A DNA stretch of 64,000 nucleotides from Cytidiella melzeri (GCA_022592445.1 JABYQR010000031.1:62001-126000); one strand, 5' to 3'; counted from the stretch's first letter, positions 24,124-33,447 are shown. The notes: a model not told the origin generated them from the sequence alone. Program-made: numbers and translations.

Positions 24124-24495
24124 TTGGGAATTGTATCTTGCCACTTGCTGGCCCTACTCCCGCAGGTTGCACGGGGAGCCACAAGAGGTGATTGGCATCA
24201 GCTTGGCCCCTACATCATATATGGAGAAGATGAGTGGGCTCACAGACCCAATGTCCCTGGCCTGTCCAGCCATCCTTCTGAACCAGCTGCTCCCCCTAGT
24301 ACAAGCCAGGATGCCCAAAGTGAAGCCTCTAAAAGCCAAAATGCCAAAAGCCAGGATGCCAAAAGCCAGGCTGCTCCCTCTTCTGGACCGGCTGCTCACC
24401 TTGATGACCCCCCCCCTTACAGTCTAAACCCTCCTGAGAGCTCTTCTAGTTCTAACAAAAAGGGGATTATGAGTAGGATCTTCACTTTTTCATGA
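24124..24495 (+). CDS. Possible short protein fragment with SQ-x-AK repeats and a PPPY motif (uncertain)
   Basis: A 123-codon frame in a locally GC-richer patch. It reads GDWHQLGPYIIYGEDEWAH, then short repeats (SQDAQSEASKSQNAKSQDAK), then HLDDPPPYSLNPPESSSSS and a basic end. The first codons may not be original, because the frame could be the 3' exon of a longer, lost gene. The repeats come from a 15-bp DNA unit (GCCAAAAGCCAGGAT type), so part of the frame may be by chance. PPPY is the type of motif that WW domains bind. I do not recognise a family. Confidence 0.25.
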   Translation: MGIVSCHLLALLPQVARGATRGDWHQLGPYIIYGEDEWAHRPNVPGLSSHPSEPAAPPSTSQDAQSEASKSQNAKSQDAKSQAAPSSGPAAHLDDPPPYSLNPPESSSSSNKKGIMSRIFTFS

Positions 24496-24749
24496 TTAGG
24501 ATAACAGTCCGGCATACTACTAGATTGGACACTTGTTCTCTGTACAGTAGTATTTGTCGACTTTGAGTGCTTGACTCGAGATAAAAGCCCACAACTGTAG
24601 GATACTGTGGAAATGAGATTTGATAGGATATACATGTGTGTACTCAAGGAGCTTTGTATTCTATTCGTAGTGATGCATCCTCGCTACTACAGCTAGCCTT
24701 GACAAATATTATTGTTGTTGTTTGCCGCTTGGCCGGCGACGCTAACTTG
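24496..24749. other. Left flank of the Ty3 insertion, no gene seen
   Basis: Nothing coding was recognised. The segment ends with AACCG (24750-24754), the target site of the Ty3 element. Confidence 0.6.
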
Positions 24750-24754
24750 AACCG

Positions 24755-25030
24755 TGTAACGCTGACGAATCCTAATGTGAACTCGTTCGCGAACACGAGG
24801 ACTTTCGAGTGGCAAGTGACAGGGATAAAGACTGCTTATTGCCTAGAGACAAAAGCTAAGGTTCGAGTGCTACAGCAGCGTATTTATGCTAGCTAGACGA
24901 GAACCAAGCAGAAACAAAGAAATAGTCAAATGGTTTGTAAGGGATAATCAAATTGGGTTAAATATAGAAGATAAAGGGTTATCGGGATGGATGCGGGAAG
25001 ACGAAGGAATATCCATTCCGGTGCGTCACA
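24755..25030 (-). repeat. 3' LTR of the Ty3 element
   Basis: 276 bp, TG..CA ends. It differs from the other LTR at two places: AATGTGAACTCG versus AATGTGGACTCG, and AGACAAAAGC versus AGACGAAAGC; the second removes or adds a CpG. Confidence 0.95.
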
Positions 25031-25061
25031 TACGCCCTCCGGATATTATGCAATAATATCC
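25031..25061 (-). other. Polypurine-like tract and 21-bp hairpin beside the 3' LTR
   Basis: Read on the minus strand, CCGGAGGGCGTA ends at the LTR border; its GGAGGG run is a short candidate plus-strand primer. Directly upstream is a perfect inverted repeat GGATATTAT-GCA-ATAATATCC (25041-25061, 9-bp arms). The primer role is inferred from position only. Confidence 0.5.
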
Positions 25062-25124
25062 TAAAAAGAAGGTAAGTGTTTTGGTTAGGTTCTAAAAAGG
25101 AAGGAAGTGAATGCGGTGCCCTTT

Positions 25125-25868
25125 CTAGACATGCATCGGCTGGTCGATCTCCACCGTCGTCGTGTCAGCCGGCTCACTATTGTCTTCCCCTCTCTCTGCC
25201 TGCTCCTGGTTAACTTCTCCCTCTTCCTCGACCTCAGGATCTTCTTCTTCCGGTGCAGATTGGTAGTGGTCGGTCCGCGCACGCTTGGGAAGAGAGGATG
25301 AAGATGATTGCCCGAGGAGGCCCGTGTGCGCGAGCGATCGCTTGTTCAGCAGACGGTCCCGTTTCTTCTTCTCCTGAAAGTTTGATTGAGCCACAGCGCG
25401 CTTGGCGGCAAACATGGTGAGCTGTTCGAGGAACTCGTTGGAGGCTGGCGCCGCTTTGACCTCTCCGACACGCGGGATCAGCAGGCTGTAAGGGACGGCA
25501 GGGCCGTGCAAGATAGGTGTCCCGGTATCATCATCCCACTCAGTGAAGCCCCAGGCGCAATCCACGTCACAGTTCCACACCTGCTGAAACCCGTGGTATC
25601 CTCCAGGTACGATGCTTTCGCGTGTAATCTTGAACTGGCGCAGCTCACGATCGAACGCATGATAAGCTTTCAGCTGATCTACGGCATAGGAGTACTGGAT
25701 CTCCGAGTCTGGATCGACCAAAACGACAGAGCCATCCTCTCTCCGCTTGAGGTAACGGTGGCTCTTCTGACCCTCGGTAGTCAAAGGCGGCTGTACGCAG
25801 GCAATATCAGCAAGGAGACTGAGAGCCGCATGCGGACTGCCGTACCATTGGTAAGGGAAAGCACGAAC
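25125..25868 (-). CDS. C-terminal module of the Ty3 polyprotein, cut off by a TGA
   Basis: This 247-codon frame follows the TGA at 25869-25871 in the same reading frame as pol and has no ATG for its first ~160 codons, so it is best read as the continuation of the polyprotein and not as a separate gene. It begins VRAFPYQWYGSPHAALSL and includes QKSHRYLKRREDGSVVLVDP, YHGFQQVWNCDVDCAWGFTE, a basic cluster (SSSLPKRARTD, possibly a nuclear signal) and a long acidic tail (EEEDPEVEEEGEVNQEQAE), ending TAG. I do not recognise a domain. Alternatives are a separate protein made by reinitiation or readthrough, or a captured host exon. Confidence 0.6.
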   Translation of the reverse strand, partial: VRAFPYQWYGSPHAALSLLADIACVQPPLTTEGQKSHRYLKRREDGSVVLVDPDSEIQYSYAVDQLKAYHAFDRELRQFKITRESIVPGGYHGFQQVWNCDVDCAWGFTEWDDDTGTPILHGPAVPYSLLIPRVGEVKAAPASNEFLEQLTMFAAKRAVAQSNFQEKKKRDRLLNKRSLAHTGLLGQSSSSSLPKRARTDHYQSAPEEEDPEVEEEGEVNQEQAERGEDNSEPADTTTVEIDQPMHV

Positions 25869-26969
25869 TCAAAGATCGGTATGGATCAGCCGGCAAGGAG
25901 TGCAGTCACAATGGTAAGCGCGGTGATGCGAACACGCTGAGCAGGGAGCTGACAGAATAGGTAGTTGATCTCGAGGGAGAGAACTGGGAGGCTCAGACAA
26001 CACCTGCCCGCCTTTTATCTTGCCTCTAGCGGGATACAGGGTCAGAGCCCCTGAATAGACCTGTGGGTCGTCCGACGGTGGGGTTCCCGCGCCCTCCGGT
26101 AAGTCCCGTATATTGGAAACTCCCATTGCAGACAAATAATCTTTGAAGGCGTTGAGGTGTCTGGCAGTGCTGTACGGTATCCAGGTCCGGTCATTTGATT
26201 TCCAGACAGCCTCAAAGATCGCGAGTGGCCCCGACCCAGTATGTGACACAAATTTTTCAATCGCCCATTCTTTGTCCTGATAGGCCAGGTCCGCTACTTG
26301 ACTAGCCAACCGTCCCGGAAAAAGTCGGTCGTCATTGGGCTCATGGACCCGCAGCAGAGAGGCGTGGAAGACATCGTGAATTCCTCGGCGTTTCAGGTCT
26401 GCGGGCAAGTCCAGTCGGTAGGAATAATTACCAAAGTCCTCGACAATTCGGTAAGGCCCGATGAATTTAGGAATCAGTTTACGCGCTAATCCCTTTGGCA
26501 GCAACATATTCTTTGTGGACACATACACGAGATCTTCCTTGGAAAAGGGTGCGGCTCGTCGTCGGCGGTTCGCGTCCCGAGTCTGCTTTACGCGCGCCGC
26601 GATGATGCTGTCGTGGGCTGACATGACAGCGAACTTCACCTTCTGAGCATAGGCTCGTACTCCTGGGTACTCGTCCTTGTCGGCATGATCCCAGATCATG
26701 CTACGGGGCATTCGGCCGTTGTTCAGGAAGAAAGGGGCATAGCCAGTTGATTCCGATCTCGCTAAGTTAATCGCAAATTCAATGGCAGGTAATTTTGACA
26801 CCCAATCCTGCTGCTTCAGGCTAATGCACTGACGGAGCATTTGGGTCACAGTTCGGTTAGCTCTCTCGGTAGACCCGTCGGACTCTGGATGGTACGCGCT
26901 CGACATACGCAGGTCCACGCCGATGAGGGAGTAAAGGTGAGTCCAGAAGATACTGGTAAATAGCACATC
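25869..26969 (-). CDS. Ty3 integrase C-terminal half, chromodomain-like segment and Cys/His cluster
   Basis: This is the in-frame continuation after the TGA at 26970. It holds the third catalytic residue of the integrase DDE triad (Glu in HPESDGSTERANRTVTQML), the integrase C-terminal fold (VYVSTKNMLLPKGLARKLIP, FIGPYRIVEDFGNYSYRLDL), and a chromodomain-like stretch (EWAIEKFVSHTGSGPLAIFE, then WKSNDRTWIPYSTARHLNAF). After a Pro/Ser-rich linker comes CSACSHHRAYHCDCTPC, a dense Cys/His cluster able to bind zinc, close to the second TGA. There is no ATG near its start, so it would be made only by readthrough. Chromodomains in this class guide integration to chromatin. Confidence 0.85.
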   Translation of the reverse strand, partial: DVLFTSIFWTHLYSLIGVDLRMSSAYHPESDGSTERANRTVTQMLRQCISLKQQDWVSKLPAIEFAINLARSESTGYAPFFLNNGRMPRSMIWDHADKDEYPGVRAYAQKVKFAVMSAHDSIIAARVKQTRDANRRRRAAPFSKEDLVYVSTKNMLLPKGLARKLIPKFIGPYRIVEDFGNYSYRLDLPADLKRRGIHDVFHASLLRVHEPNDDRLFPGRLASQVADLAYQDKEWAIEKFVSHTGSGPLAIFEAVWKSNDRTWIPYSTARHLNAFKDYLSAMGVSNIRDLPEGAGTPPSDDPQVYSGALTLYPARGKIKGGQVLSEPPSSLPRDQLPILSAPCSACSHHRAYHCDCTPCRLIHTDL

Positions 26970-29900
26970 TCAATCACTAATGATGGCTTTCGGTAGCCCA
27001 TGGAGTTTGTAGACTTCGGCGAATACCAGTTCCGCAATATCACGAGCGTCATAATTGATGCGGCTAGGTACCAGATGGACCATAGCGGTGAGAAGGTCAA
27101 TGATAACTGTGATAGAGTCAAACGAACCGTCCCGATTCTCCGAGGTAGGAAGCGGTCCTCCAAAGTCAATGCCTATGGCTTCCCATGGTTCGCTCGGAAC
27201 CGGTAAGGGGTTGAGCAACCCGTACGGTTTCTGATTGCTCGGCTTACTTTGCTTACAGGTCATACAGGTTTCGCAATACTTGCGTGTATCTGGCCCCATA
27301 GATTTCCACCACACATGATCACGTAGCAAGCTCAATGTTTTGTATGCACCAAGGTGAGCTAACAACGAGTGAGCATGAGAGATCACAATCTCACGGAGGT
27401 TACGACCATTGCTTAGCACGTCAGGTATACACAGGCGCTCCATGCCGTTATCCTTCAGTAGCACTAGACCATCACGTACAATGAAATTCTTGAAATGTTT
27501 TGGTTCGTTCAAGACAGCCGCAAAAGCAGGGTCGTCTAGATACCGGTTACGGACTAGGGATGGAATATGTAAGTCCTCCCCGCTCCGTTCGAGCAAGTCG
27601 AGAAGTGGACTGTCAAGTGTTACACAATCATTTGGGGAGTCGGAGGAGAGTTCGGGTCCAACAGGGGGATCAGGAACAACCTGTTCGGGTTGTAGTGGCA
27701 AAGCTGTGTCTGCGGCAGGCGCTGAAGGCTCTGACGGTGTGCTCCCGCCCTCCGCTGGTTTAGCACGCGGTCCGTGCAAAACAAGCCGTTTAATTTGTTG
27801 GGCGAACTCCTTGGAGGTCTCCGGACGACCTGTATTTGCCGAAGGTAATTTACGGCGTGGTGCGCGAGCAGCTTGCCCTTCCATATTTACCAGTACGGGA
27901 ATAGACACGGCGAATGACGCCAGGCGCTGCGGTAGGTCCTCGTCGTCGTCAAACATGGTGTACTCTGATGCGGCGCGGACAGTTCCTGGCGCATCATTGG
28001 CATATAGACGCGACAGTGCGTCTGGCAGCAAATTATCAACACCAGGTATGTACTCCACTGTGAAGTTGAACTCGGAGATACGTTCAATCCAGCGAGCCTG
28101 CCTAGCGGACAAGTTGCGCTGCTTCAACAAGTGGATCAGTCCTTTATGGTCTGTTACCCACGTGAGCTGACAGCCCAGTAGGATGTCGCGGTGTCGCCGC
28201 ATGGATTCGACTCCTGCCAGCATCTCGATCTCGTGGATAGGATAGTTAGCCTGAGCAGAGGACAGCTTGGCAGAAAAGAAGGCCGCAATACGTGCGGTAC
28301 GCCTATCGCTTCCTTGAGAAATGACTCCTGCAATGCCGCTGACAGAACCGTCCGTAACCAGCCAAATGGGGGGAGCGGTATCTGCGTAATCCAACGGTAC
28401 ACGATGATGGTCTCGATGAGTATGTACCAGGGCTCGGATCTCATCGAACGCGCGCTGGTGAGTGTGATTCCAGCTGAATGACTTATCAACACCAGTTAAC
28501 TCCGTCAGTACTCCCATTGGAATCCGAATCGAGGCAATATCGTCAGCAAGATATCCAACCGATCCTAAGAAGCCTCGAAGCAGCTCCTTTGACGTAGGCA
28601 CCTTCCAGTGAAGGACTGAGTCGACCTTATCAGGGTCCATCCTGATGCCGTTGTCATCCACGATGTGACCAAGGACCTTGAGCTCGGCACAAAGGAAGTG
28701 GAGTTTTGAGGCGTTCAGGTAGAGTGCCTCCCGTTTCAAAATGTCTATGATGATCTTGACATGCTTAACATGCTCCTGCAGGGAGTCCGAGTACACCAGG
28801 ATGTCATCCAGGTATACGTCCATGAAAACGCCTATATACTGCCCGAACAAATGGTTCATCAGTGTCTGGTAAGTGGCTACTGCATTGCAGTCGCCCTGTT
28901 GTAAGACGAGACTGATCATGTTCCCATCGGGAGTAGTCATAGCCGTTCGTTCCACATGACTAGGCTCGACACGTATGCACTCATAGGCGTCCTTGCCATC
29001 GAGCGATGACCGGAAAGGCTTTTTGGCGATGCGGCGGAGTATCGCTTCCATGTCAGGCAATGGTGAGGTGACTTTCACGGTGTTTTCGTTACGCTCACGT
29101 AGATCACAGACACAGCGCAACCGCGGAGGTACGTCACGAATCCCGGTGCCGGGTTTGGTAAGGAGGAGCATAGGGCTCGTATTGCGAGCATTACTCATTT
29201 TCCAACGGCCTGACTTTAAGTAGGCATCGCGTTTTGCGGCCCACAGTGGCCGAAGCGCATCTGGGCAACGCGACGGTCGCCAATGATAGACCTTACCAGG
29301 ATCCTTCAAAGGGATTTGATGGTTAATGGTACGAAGAGGCGGCAGCGGCGTGTTGCTGGCGTCAGTACTAGCAATAGGTCGCGCATAGTCACGAAGGTGT
29401 TCCCTCGCTTGTTCCAGACGGTCTTCGTATAAATCTGCCGCTCGGGATTCCAAGATACGGACATGCTTCCCCTGTATAGGCACAGCGGCGTCACTACCCA
29501 CGTCAATAGTCAGTGGGTTAAAACCGAGTGACACCTTATGCTGGAAAAGGAACGGGGTCCCCAAGATCAGGTCGTAATTTAGTAAGTTCACGACATCAAA
29601 GTGCCGCATCCCTTTGATGGTCTGATAACTTAGTTCAAGGTTACACCCAAGGCTAATCTTTGCACGCGACCCTTGTACGGCCAAATGAACAGGTAATTGT
29701 TTTTCCAGTTCATAAGTAGAGATATGCAACTGATGTACAAGTTTGGTGGACACGAAATCAGCGAGAGACCCAGAATCGAGTAAGGCGCGAGCCGGATGTC
29801 CGTTTACATGTACTACCACAACAGCAGGCTCAGGAATGAGCCGCTTGAAGTCTCGCGGTGTTGAGGCATTGCGCTGTAACGCGTGAATAGGTGGGTGAGT

Positions 29901-32861
29901 TGCGACTTGTACGGCGTAAAGCTCAACGCACTCACTATCAACAACCGTTTCGGTAGGTAACTCGTATAGTCGTTCCAGCTCGCCCTCCAGATCGCCCAGG
30001 TCAAAGGTATCATCGGTGAAGTCGCGTTGAATGGCACGAGCGTAAGAGTTAGGAAGGTCAAACTTGGGAAGCTGCAAGAGCACAATTGGGATCTCGGAAT
30101 AGATGTAGAGGTACGCATCATGCACCACGAGTACCTCACTGGAGGTGTCGGATCGGTGGCACACGAAACGAGGTGAAAAGATACCTTGTCCGTGTTCCGC
30201 TAGCCACTGCGCCGGGTACGGGATTTCCTCGTTCAAGACTAGTTCAGTGGCACTGACAAGAAAATCACCCATAGCCTCCCCAGGGATACGCTTTCGAAGA
30301 CAGTGCCAATGTCCAAGCTGACGGGCGACCTGTTTGTTATACCAGCGCGGGAGGTTGAAGTCCGGACGAGTTAGGTACGGCCGCGGAACCACAATGTCTT
30401 TGATTGGGTGAGGCGCCATGATCACAAACTCGTTGCAACTGACTTGGTAGGATATTATGTTGTCTGGCTTCCACATTGGATCGAAGGCCACATGACGACA
30501 GCAGTAAGGGGCATGCCTACGCAGGGTTGCCATTGCTTGCCGCTCAATCGCGCTTCCAAACTGGTGACGACGCCGACCCTCGCGAACCGTGAGAGGGAGT
30601 TCTAATAGAGGAGACCCCTGATAGAACTGGCCTAGAGGTGGGTCCGAGATGGAGACGGCTGATAGGCTGAGCTCAGCCCCTCCCAGGGTCTCGGTGCTCT
30701 CGGCGAGTCGCTGCAGAGCTTCAATGTCGGTGTAGTTCAATTCGACGTTGTGCACAGCAACTCCAGGGGGCTTCCCTTGCCGTGAGGAAGAGGCTGTGTT
30801 GGAGCTAGGACAGTTCCGAGCCAGGTGCCCAGTGTCGAAGCACTTGAAACAGCGCCCTTCAGTTTTAAGGTCAGCTTTTTGTTTCGCAGAGAGTGAAACA
30901 TTCTTATCATGTTTAGCAGGTGGTTTTAGCGACAGAGGCTTGGTAGGAGTCGCAGGGGTGTTACCCTCACTTGGACCAGCACGGGCAGGGCCCCGATAAC
31001 GTCCTATGCCGCTAGTTCTTTCCCGTACTGGCCAGGACCGTGGGGAACGATCCTGCCGTTCCAGCGAAAATAAGTTTCTAGTACTCATTGTCCCCTCGGC
31101 CAGCTCGAAACGAGTGGCCGCGGCAACCACCTCTTCCCACGAGGACGAGGTAGGCGATAGTCCGAACCTCCATAGCTCCTTTTGTATATAGTCGTGCAAG
31201 CTATACCACAATTTAATTACCTTTTCCACGTCGGGGATGGCTCCCGCAAGGACAAACAGTTCTTCGAGCTCACAGACGTACTCCTGTACCGTGGAACTCC
31301 CCTGTTTTCGATTACGAAGAGTATCGCGCACCTTCATGCGGAAGTCTACGGGGAAGCAAAAATCAAAGAGGCCCTTGAAGAAATCCTCGAGAGTCCATTT
31401 GCCTGCGTCCTTTGAGACTATCATGGCAAAGAACCGATACGCCTTCCCTTTTAGGAAAGACGACAGCGTGGTGGCGTAGCGGTCTCGGCTGAGGGCATAA
31501 CCTGTAACATATTCAGTTCCTTCCCGTAGGAACTTGTGAAAATCCTGTATATCAGCTCGTCCATCATAAATGGTAGGCTCACGAGGCTTTAACTTGGGTA
31601 GCTTGGTCTGCGACGTTGAGCGTCGTTTCTTCTTCCTATCTCCGCGAGAACGACGGGAATGTCGTAGCCTCGATCCTCGACCACGGTGAGTTGACGAGGA
31701 ACGACGCGATGACGAAGATAACATCGTAGTGGAAGACTCCGAGTCAGAGAGCGTATCCTCATTGACGGTCAGTCCTTCATCCTCTCGAGGGATGCTGGCA
31801 AAGGCTTTCCCCAGGTAGCTTGTTGGCTCAACCTGATTCACAGGGCGGAGGTTCTCGCCGTGAACTTTAGGTGAGTTTGATGCGACCGCGGCGCGTTTTG
31901 GTTTCCGCAGGGTAACCCCAGAGAAAGTCGCCACTTGATGCGCAGGGATGTCGCCATTCTCGAGGGGAGTCGGGCTAGCCGTCTGGCCTGCTTGTTTAAG
32001 AGAAGCGACGTCCTTCATAAGTGTTTCCAGCCGTTCCAGCACCTCGGAGTTCTCATCTCGGACTCGCTTGGCGGACAGACTGCCTCGGTCTGTTTCCGCG
32101 GCAGGCGAGTGTTCATTGTTGAGTGTTTGTTGCGATTTGCTAAGGGCCCTACGCCCATTCCAGAGTTCTAAAGCTTTCCGTTGTTCGTCGGGATCCATTT
32201 CTGCAGGGTCTAGGTAGATACCCCCCCAGCTGCGAGGATCAATGGTTTTACCTTGTTGTTTCGAGGGTCCCTCCTCGCGCGAACGCGAGCGTTCGTGAGT
32301 AGATTTCTTGGCCACTGTAACCTTACTCATCCTATCGTCATAGGTCTTCTGTTCAGCAGCGCTCATCCTCGAGGCTGCGGTAGCTATAGCGTGGCACTGC
32401 TCATCTGTCAGTGCCGCCTGAGTTGAATCCTGTTGTGCACCTGGGGAGTTAGCCCGCGCACGCTTACTATGGTACCTCACTTCAGTCCACAGGCTCTCAG
32501 CCGGACCAGAGGATACCGTGATATGTGGGAGTTCCTCATTATCACTCACATCTTCGATAGCTGTCTTCTTGTCTGCCTTAATGGACAAAGAAGGAAATAT
32601 ATTTGATAGCCCCGAGGGACTCGCGTCGTAAGTACTAGACCTAGACGGGGAACGCGACACTACAGCGCTATAAAGCGGTTTCGTGTCGGGGGTAGAAGTA
32701 GCCTCGGGGGACATACTTGGGATGGGAGATAGTGGGGAGGCTCCGCTCAACAACGCCTGAAGAGACTGGACTGGGGTGACGAAGGCGCCGGGCACCGTAG
32801 CGGGTGATTCTGGGACGGAGTTGGCGCGTCGTCGCAAGTTGTAACGCTGTTGAGGAGCCAT
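26970..32861 (-). CDS. Ty3/gypsy gag-pol polyprotein, N-terminal 1,963 residues
   Basis: Gag and pol share one frame from ATG 32861 (MAPQQRYNLRRRANSVP) with no frameshift. Approximate residues: retrotransposon gag fold 430-600 (YDGRADIQDFHKFLREG..); CCHC knuckle ~670 (CFKCFDTGHLARNCP); aspartic protease ~1030 (ALLDSGSLADFVS); reverse transcriptase with VYLDDILVYS ~1350; RNase H from TDGSVSGIAGVI ~1500, with DALSRLY near its end; integrase zinc site ~1830-1865 (HAHSLLAHLGAYKTL, CETCMTCKQSK); first catalytic Asp in GIDFGGPLP ~1900; second in LPKAIISD at the very end. TGA at 26970-26972 follows that Asp. The remaining catalytic Glu is downstream, so integrase is split in this copy. The rest of the frame is intact, which fits a recent copy. 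Confidence 0.93.
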   Translation of the reverse strand: MAPQQRYNLRRRANSVPESPATVPGAFVTPVQSLQALLSGASPLSPIPSMSPEATSTPDTKPLYSAVVSRSPSRSSTYDASPSGLSNIFPSLSIKADKKTAIEDVSDNEELPHITVSSGPAESLWTEVRYHSKRARANSPGAQQDSTQAALTDEQCHAIATAASRMSAAEQKTYDDRMSKVTVAKKSTHERSRSREEGPSKQQGKTIDPRSWGGIYLDPAEMDPDEQRKALELWNGRRALSKSQQTLNNEHSPAAETDRGSLSAKRVRDENSEVLERLETLMKDVASLKQAGQTASPTPLENGDIPAHQVATFSGVTLRKPKRAAVASNSPKVHGENLRPVNQVEPTSYLGKAFASIPREDEGLTVNEDTLSDSESSTTMLSSSSRRSSSTHRGRGSRLRHSRRSRGDRKKKRRSTSQTKLPKLKPREPTIYDGRADIQDFHKFLREGTEYVTGYALSRDRYATTLSSFLKGKAYRFFAMIVSKDAGKWTLEDFFKGLFDFCFPVDFRMKVRDTLRNRKQGSSTVQEYVCELEELFVLAGAIPDVEKVIKLWYSLHDYIQKELWRFGLSPTSSSWEEVVAAATRFELAEGTMSTRNLFSLERQDRSPRSWPVRERTSGIGRYRGPARAGPSEGNTPATPTKPLSLKPPAKHDKNVSLSAKQKADLKTEGRCFKCFDTGHLARNCPSSNTASSSRQGKPPGVAVHNVELNYTDIEALQRLAESTETLGGAELSLSAVSISDPPLGQFYQGSPLLELPLTVREGRRRHQFGSAIERQAMATLRRHAPYCCRHVAFDPMWKPDNIISYQVSCNEFVIMAPHPIKDIVVPRPYLTRPDFNLPRWYNKQVARQLGHWHCLRKRIPGEAMGDFLVSATELVLNEEIPYPAQWLAEHGQGIFSPRFVCHRSDTSSEVLVVHDAYLYIYSEIPIVLLQLPKFDLPNSYARAIQRDFTDDTFDLGDLEGELERLYELPTETVVDSECVELYAVQVATHPPIHALQRNASTPRDFKRLIPEPAVVVVHVNGHPARALLDSGSLADFVSTKLVHQLHISTYELEKQLPVHLAVQGSRAKISLGCNLELSYQTIKGMRHFDVVNLLNYDLILGTPFLFQHKVSLGFNPLTIDVGSDAAVPIQGKHVRILESRAADLYEDRLEQAREHLRDYARPIASTDASNTPLPPLRTINHQIPLKDPGKVYHWRPSRCPDALRPLWAAKRDAYLKSGRWKMSNARNTSPMLLLTKPGTGIRDVPPRLRCVCDLRERNENTVKVTSPLPDMEAILRRIAKKPFRSSLDGKDAYECIRVEPSHVERTAMTTPDGNMISLVLQQGDCNAVATYQTLMNHLFGQYIGVFMDVYLDDILVYSDSLQEHVKHVKIIIDILKREALYLNASKLHFLCAELKVLGHIVDDNGIRMDPDKVDSVLHWKVPTSKELLRGFLGSVGYLADDIASIRIPMGVLTELTGVDKSFSWNHTHQRAFDEIRALVHTHRDHHRVPLDYADTAPPIWLVTDGSVSGIAGVISQGSDRRTARIAAFFSAKLSSAQANYPIHEIEMLAGVESMRRHRDILLGCQLTWVTDHKGLIHLLKQRNLSARQARWIERISEFNFTVEYIPGVDNLLPDALSRLYANDAPGTVRAASEYTMFDDDEDLPQRLASFAVSIPVLVNMEGQAARAPRRKLPSANTGRPETSKEFAQQIKRLVLHGPRAKPAEGGSTPSEPSAPAADTALPLQPEQVVPDPPVGPELSSDSPNDCVTLDSPLLDLLERSGEDLHIPSLVRNRYLDDPAFAAVLNEPKHFKNFIVRDGLVLLKDNGMERLCIPDVLSNGRNLREIVISHAHSLLAHLGAYKTLSLLRDHVWWKSMGPDTRKYCETCMTCKQSKPSNQKPYGLLNPLPVPSEPWEAIGIDFGGPLPTSENRDGSFDSITVIIDLLTAMVHLVPSRINYDARDIAELVFAEVYKLHGLPKAIISD

Positions 32862-33045
32862 TTTGAGATAGAGTCGGGAGTCAAGAGTAGAATGGATGGT
32901 TTTTGTTTTGTTTTGTTGACTGGGGACGGTCGGTGGTGTTGATCAGACACTAGGGATCCGGTCGGCCAGTCGTGTGGATGAAGCAAGTAAGAGAGAGTTA
33001 AGAGTCGAGTCGGATCTAGATAGCAGTCGGGTTCGTGTCAAAATA

Positions 33046-33321
33046 TGTAACGCTGACGAATCCTAATGTGGACTCGTTCGCGAACACGAGGACTTTCGAG
33101 TGGCAAGTGACAGGGATAAAGACTGCTTATTGCCTAGAGACGAAAGCTAAGGTTCGAGTGCTACAGCAGCGTATTTATGCTAGCTAGACGAGAACCAAGC
33201 AGAAACAAAGAAATAGTCAAATGGTTTGTAAGGGATAATCAAATTGGGTTAAATATAGAAGATAAAGGGTTATCGGGATGGATGCGGGAAGACGAAGGAA
33301 TATCCATTCCGGTGCGTCACA
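33046..33321 (-). repeat. 5' LTR of the Ty3 element
   Basis: 276 bp, same ends as its partner. The internal sequence next to it (minus strand, TATTTTGACACGAACCCGAC) has no TGG start directly at the border, so I cannot name a tRNA primer. A 5' leader of about 184 bp separates it from the gag ATG at 32861. Confidence 0.95.
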
Positions 33322-33447
33322 AACCGTTATCTCAGTAAGCAATGAAACACATCTGGGCATCTGGCAAACGCTCACCGCCTCGTTCGTCTAGCGGCCATCC
33401 ATCGCCTTGAAGATGTTGTAGACGAACGACCACCAGCTCTCGTACTT

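Larger units (their letters stand above)
24755..33321 (-). mobile_element. Ty3/gypsy LTR retrotransposon, 8,567 bp, complete structure
   Basis: Two 276-bp LTRs (24755-25030 and 33046-33321) begin TGTAAC and end GTCACA, and the element is flanked by the direct repeat AACCG (24750-24754 and 33322-33326). I count two differences between the LTRs, both A/G transitions, so the insertion is recent. The coding frame is on the minus strand: gag with a CCHC knuckle, protease, reverse transcriptase, RNase H, integrase, a chromodomain-like segment and a further C-terminal module, an order typical of Ty3/gypsy chromoviruses. The frame is interrupted by two TGA codons (26970-26972 and 25869-25871), so this copy is probably not autonomous. 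It lies 127 bp upstream of the plus-strand gene at 33448. Confidence 0.95.

Noticed and set aside
33026..33045. Primer-binding site for a named tRNA
   Set aside because: The sequence beside the 5' LTR does not start with TGG and I could not match it to a tRNA 3' end, so no primer is assigned.
24755..33321. Possible endogenous retrovirus with an envelope gene
   Set aside because: The frame after integrase has no signal peptide, transmembrane segment or envelope-like feature; it is in the pol frame and reads as a polyprotein extension of a Ty3 retrotransposon.
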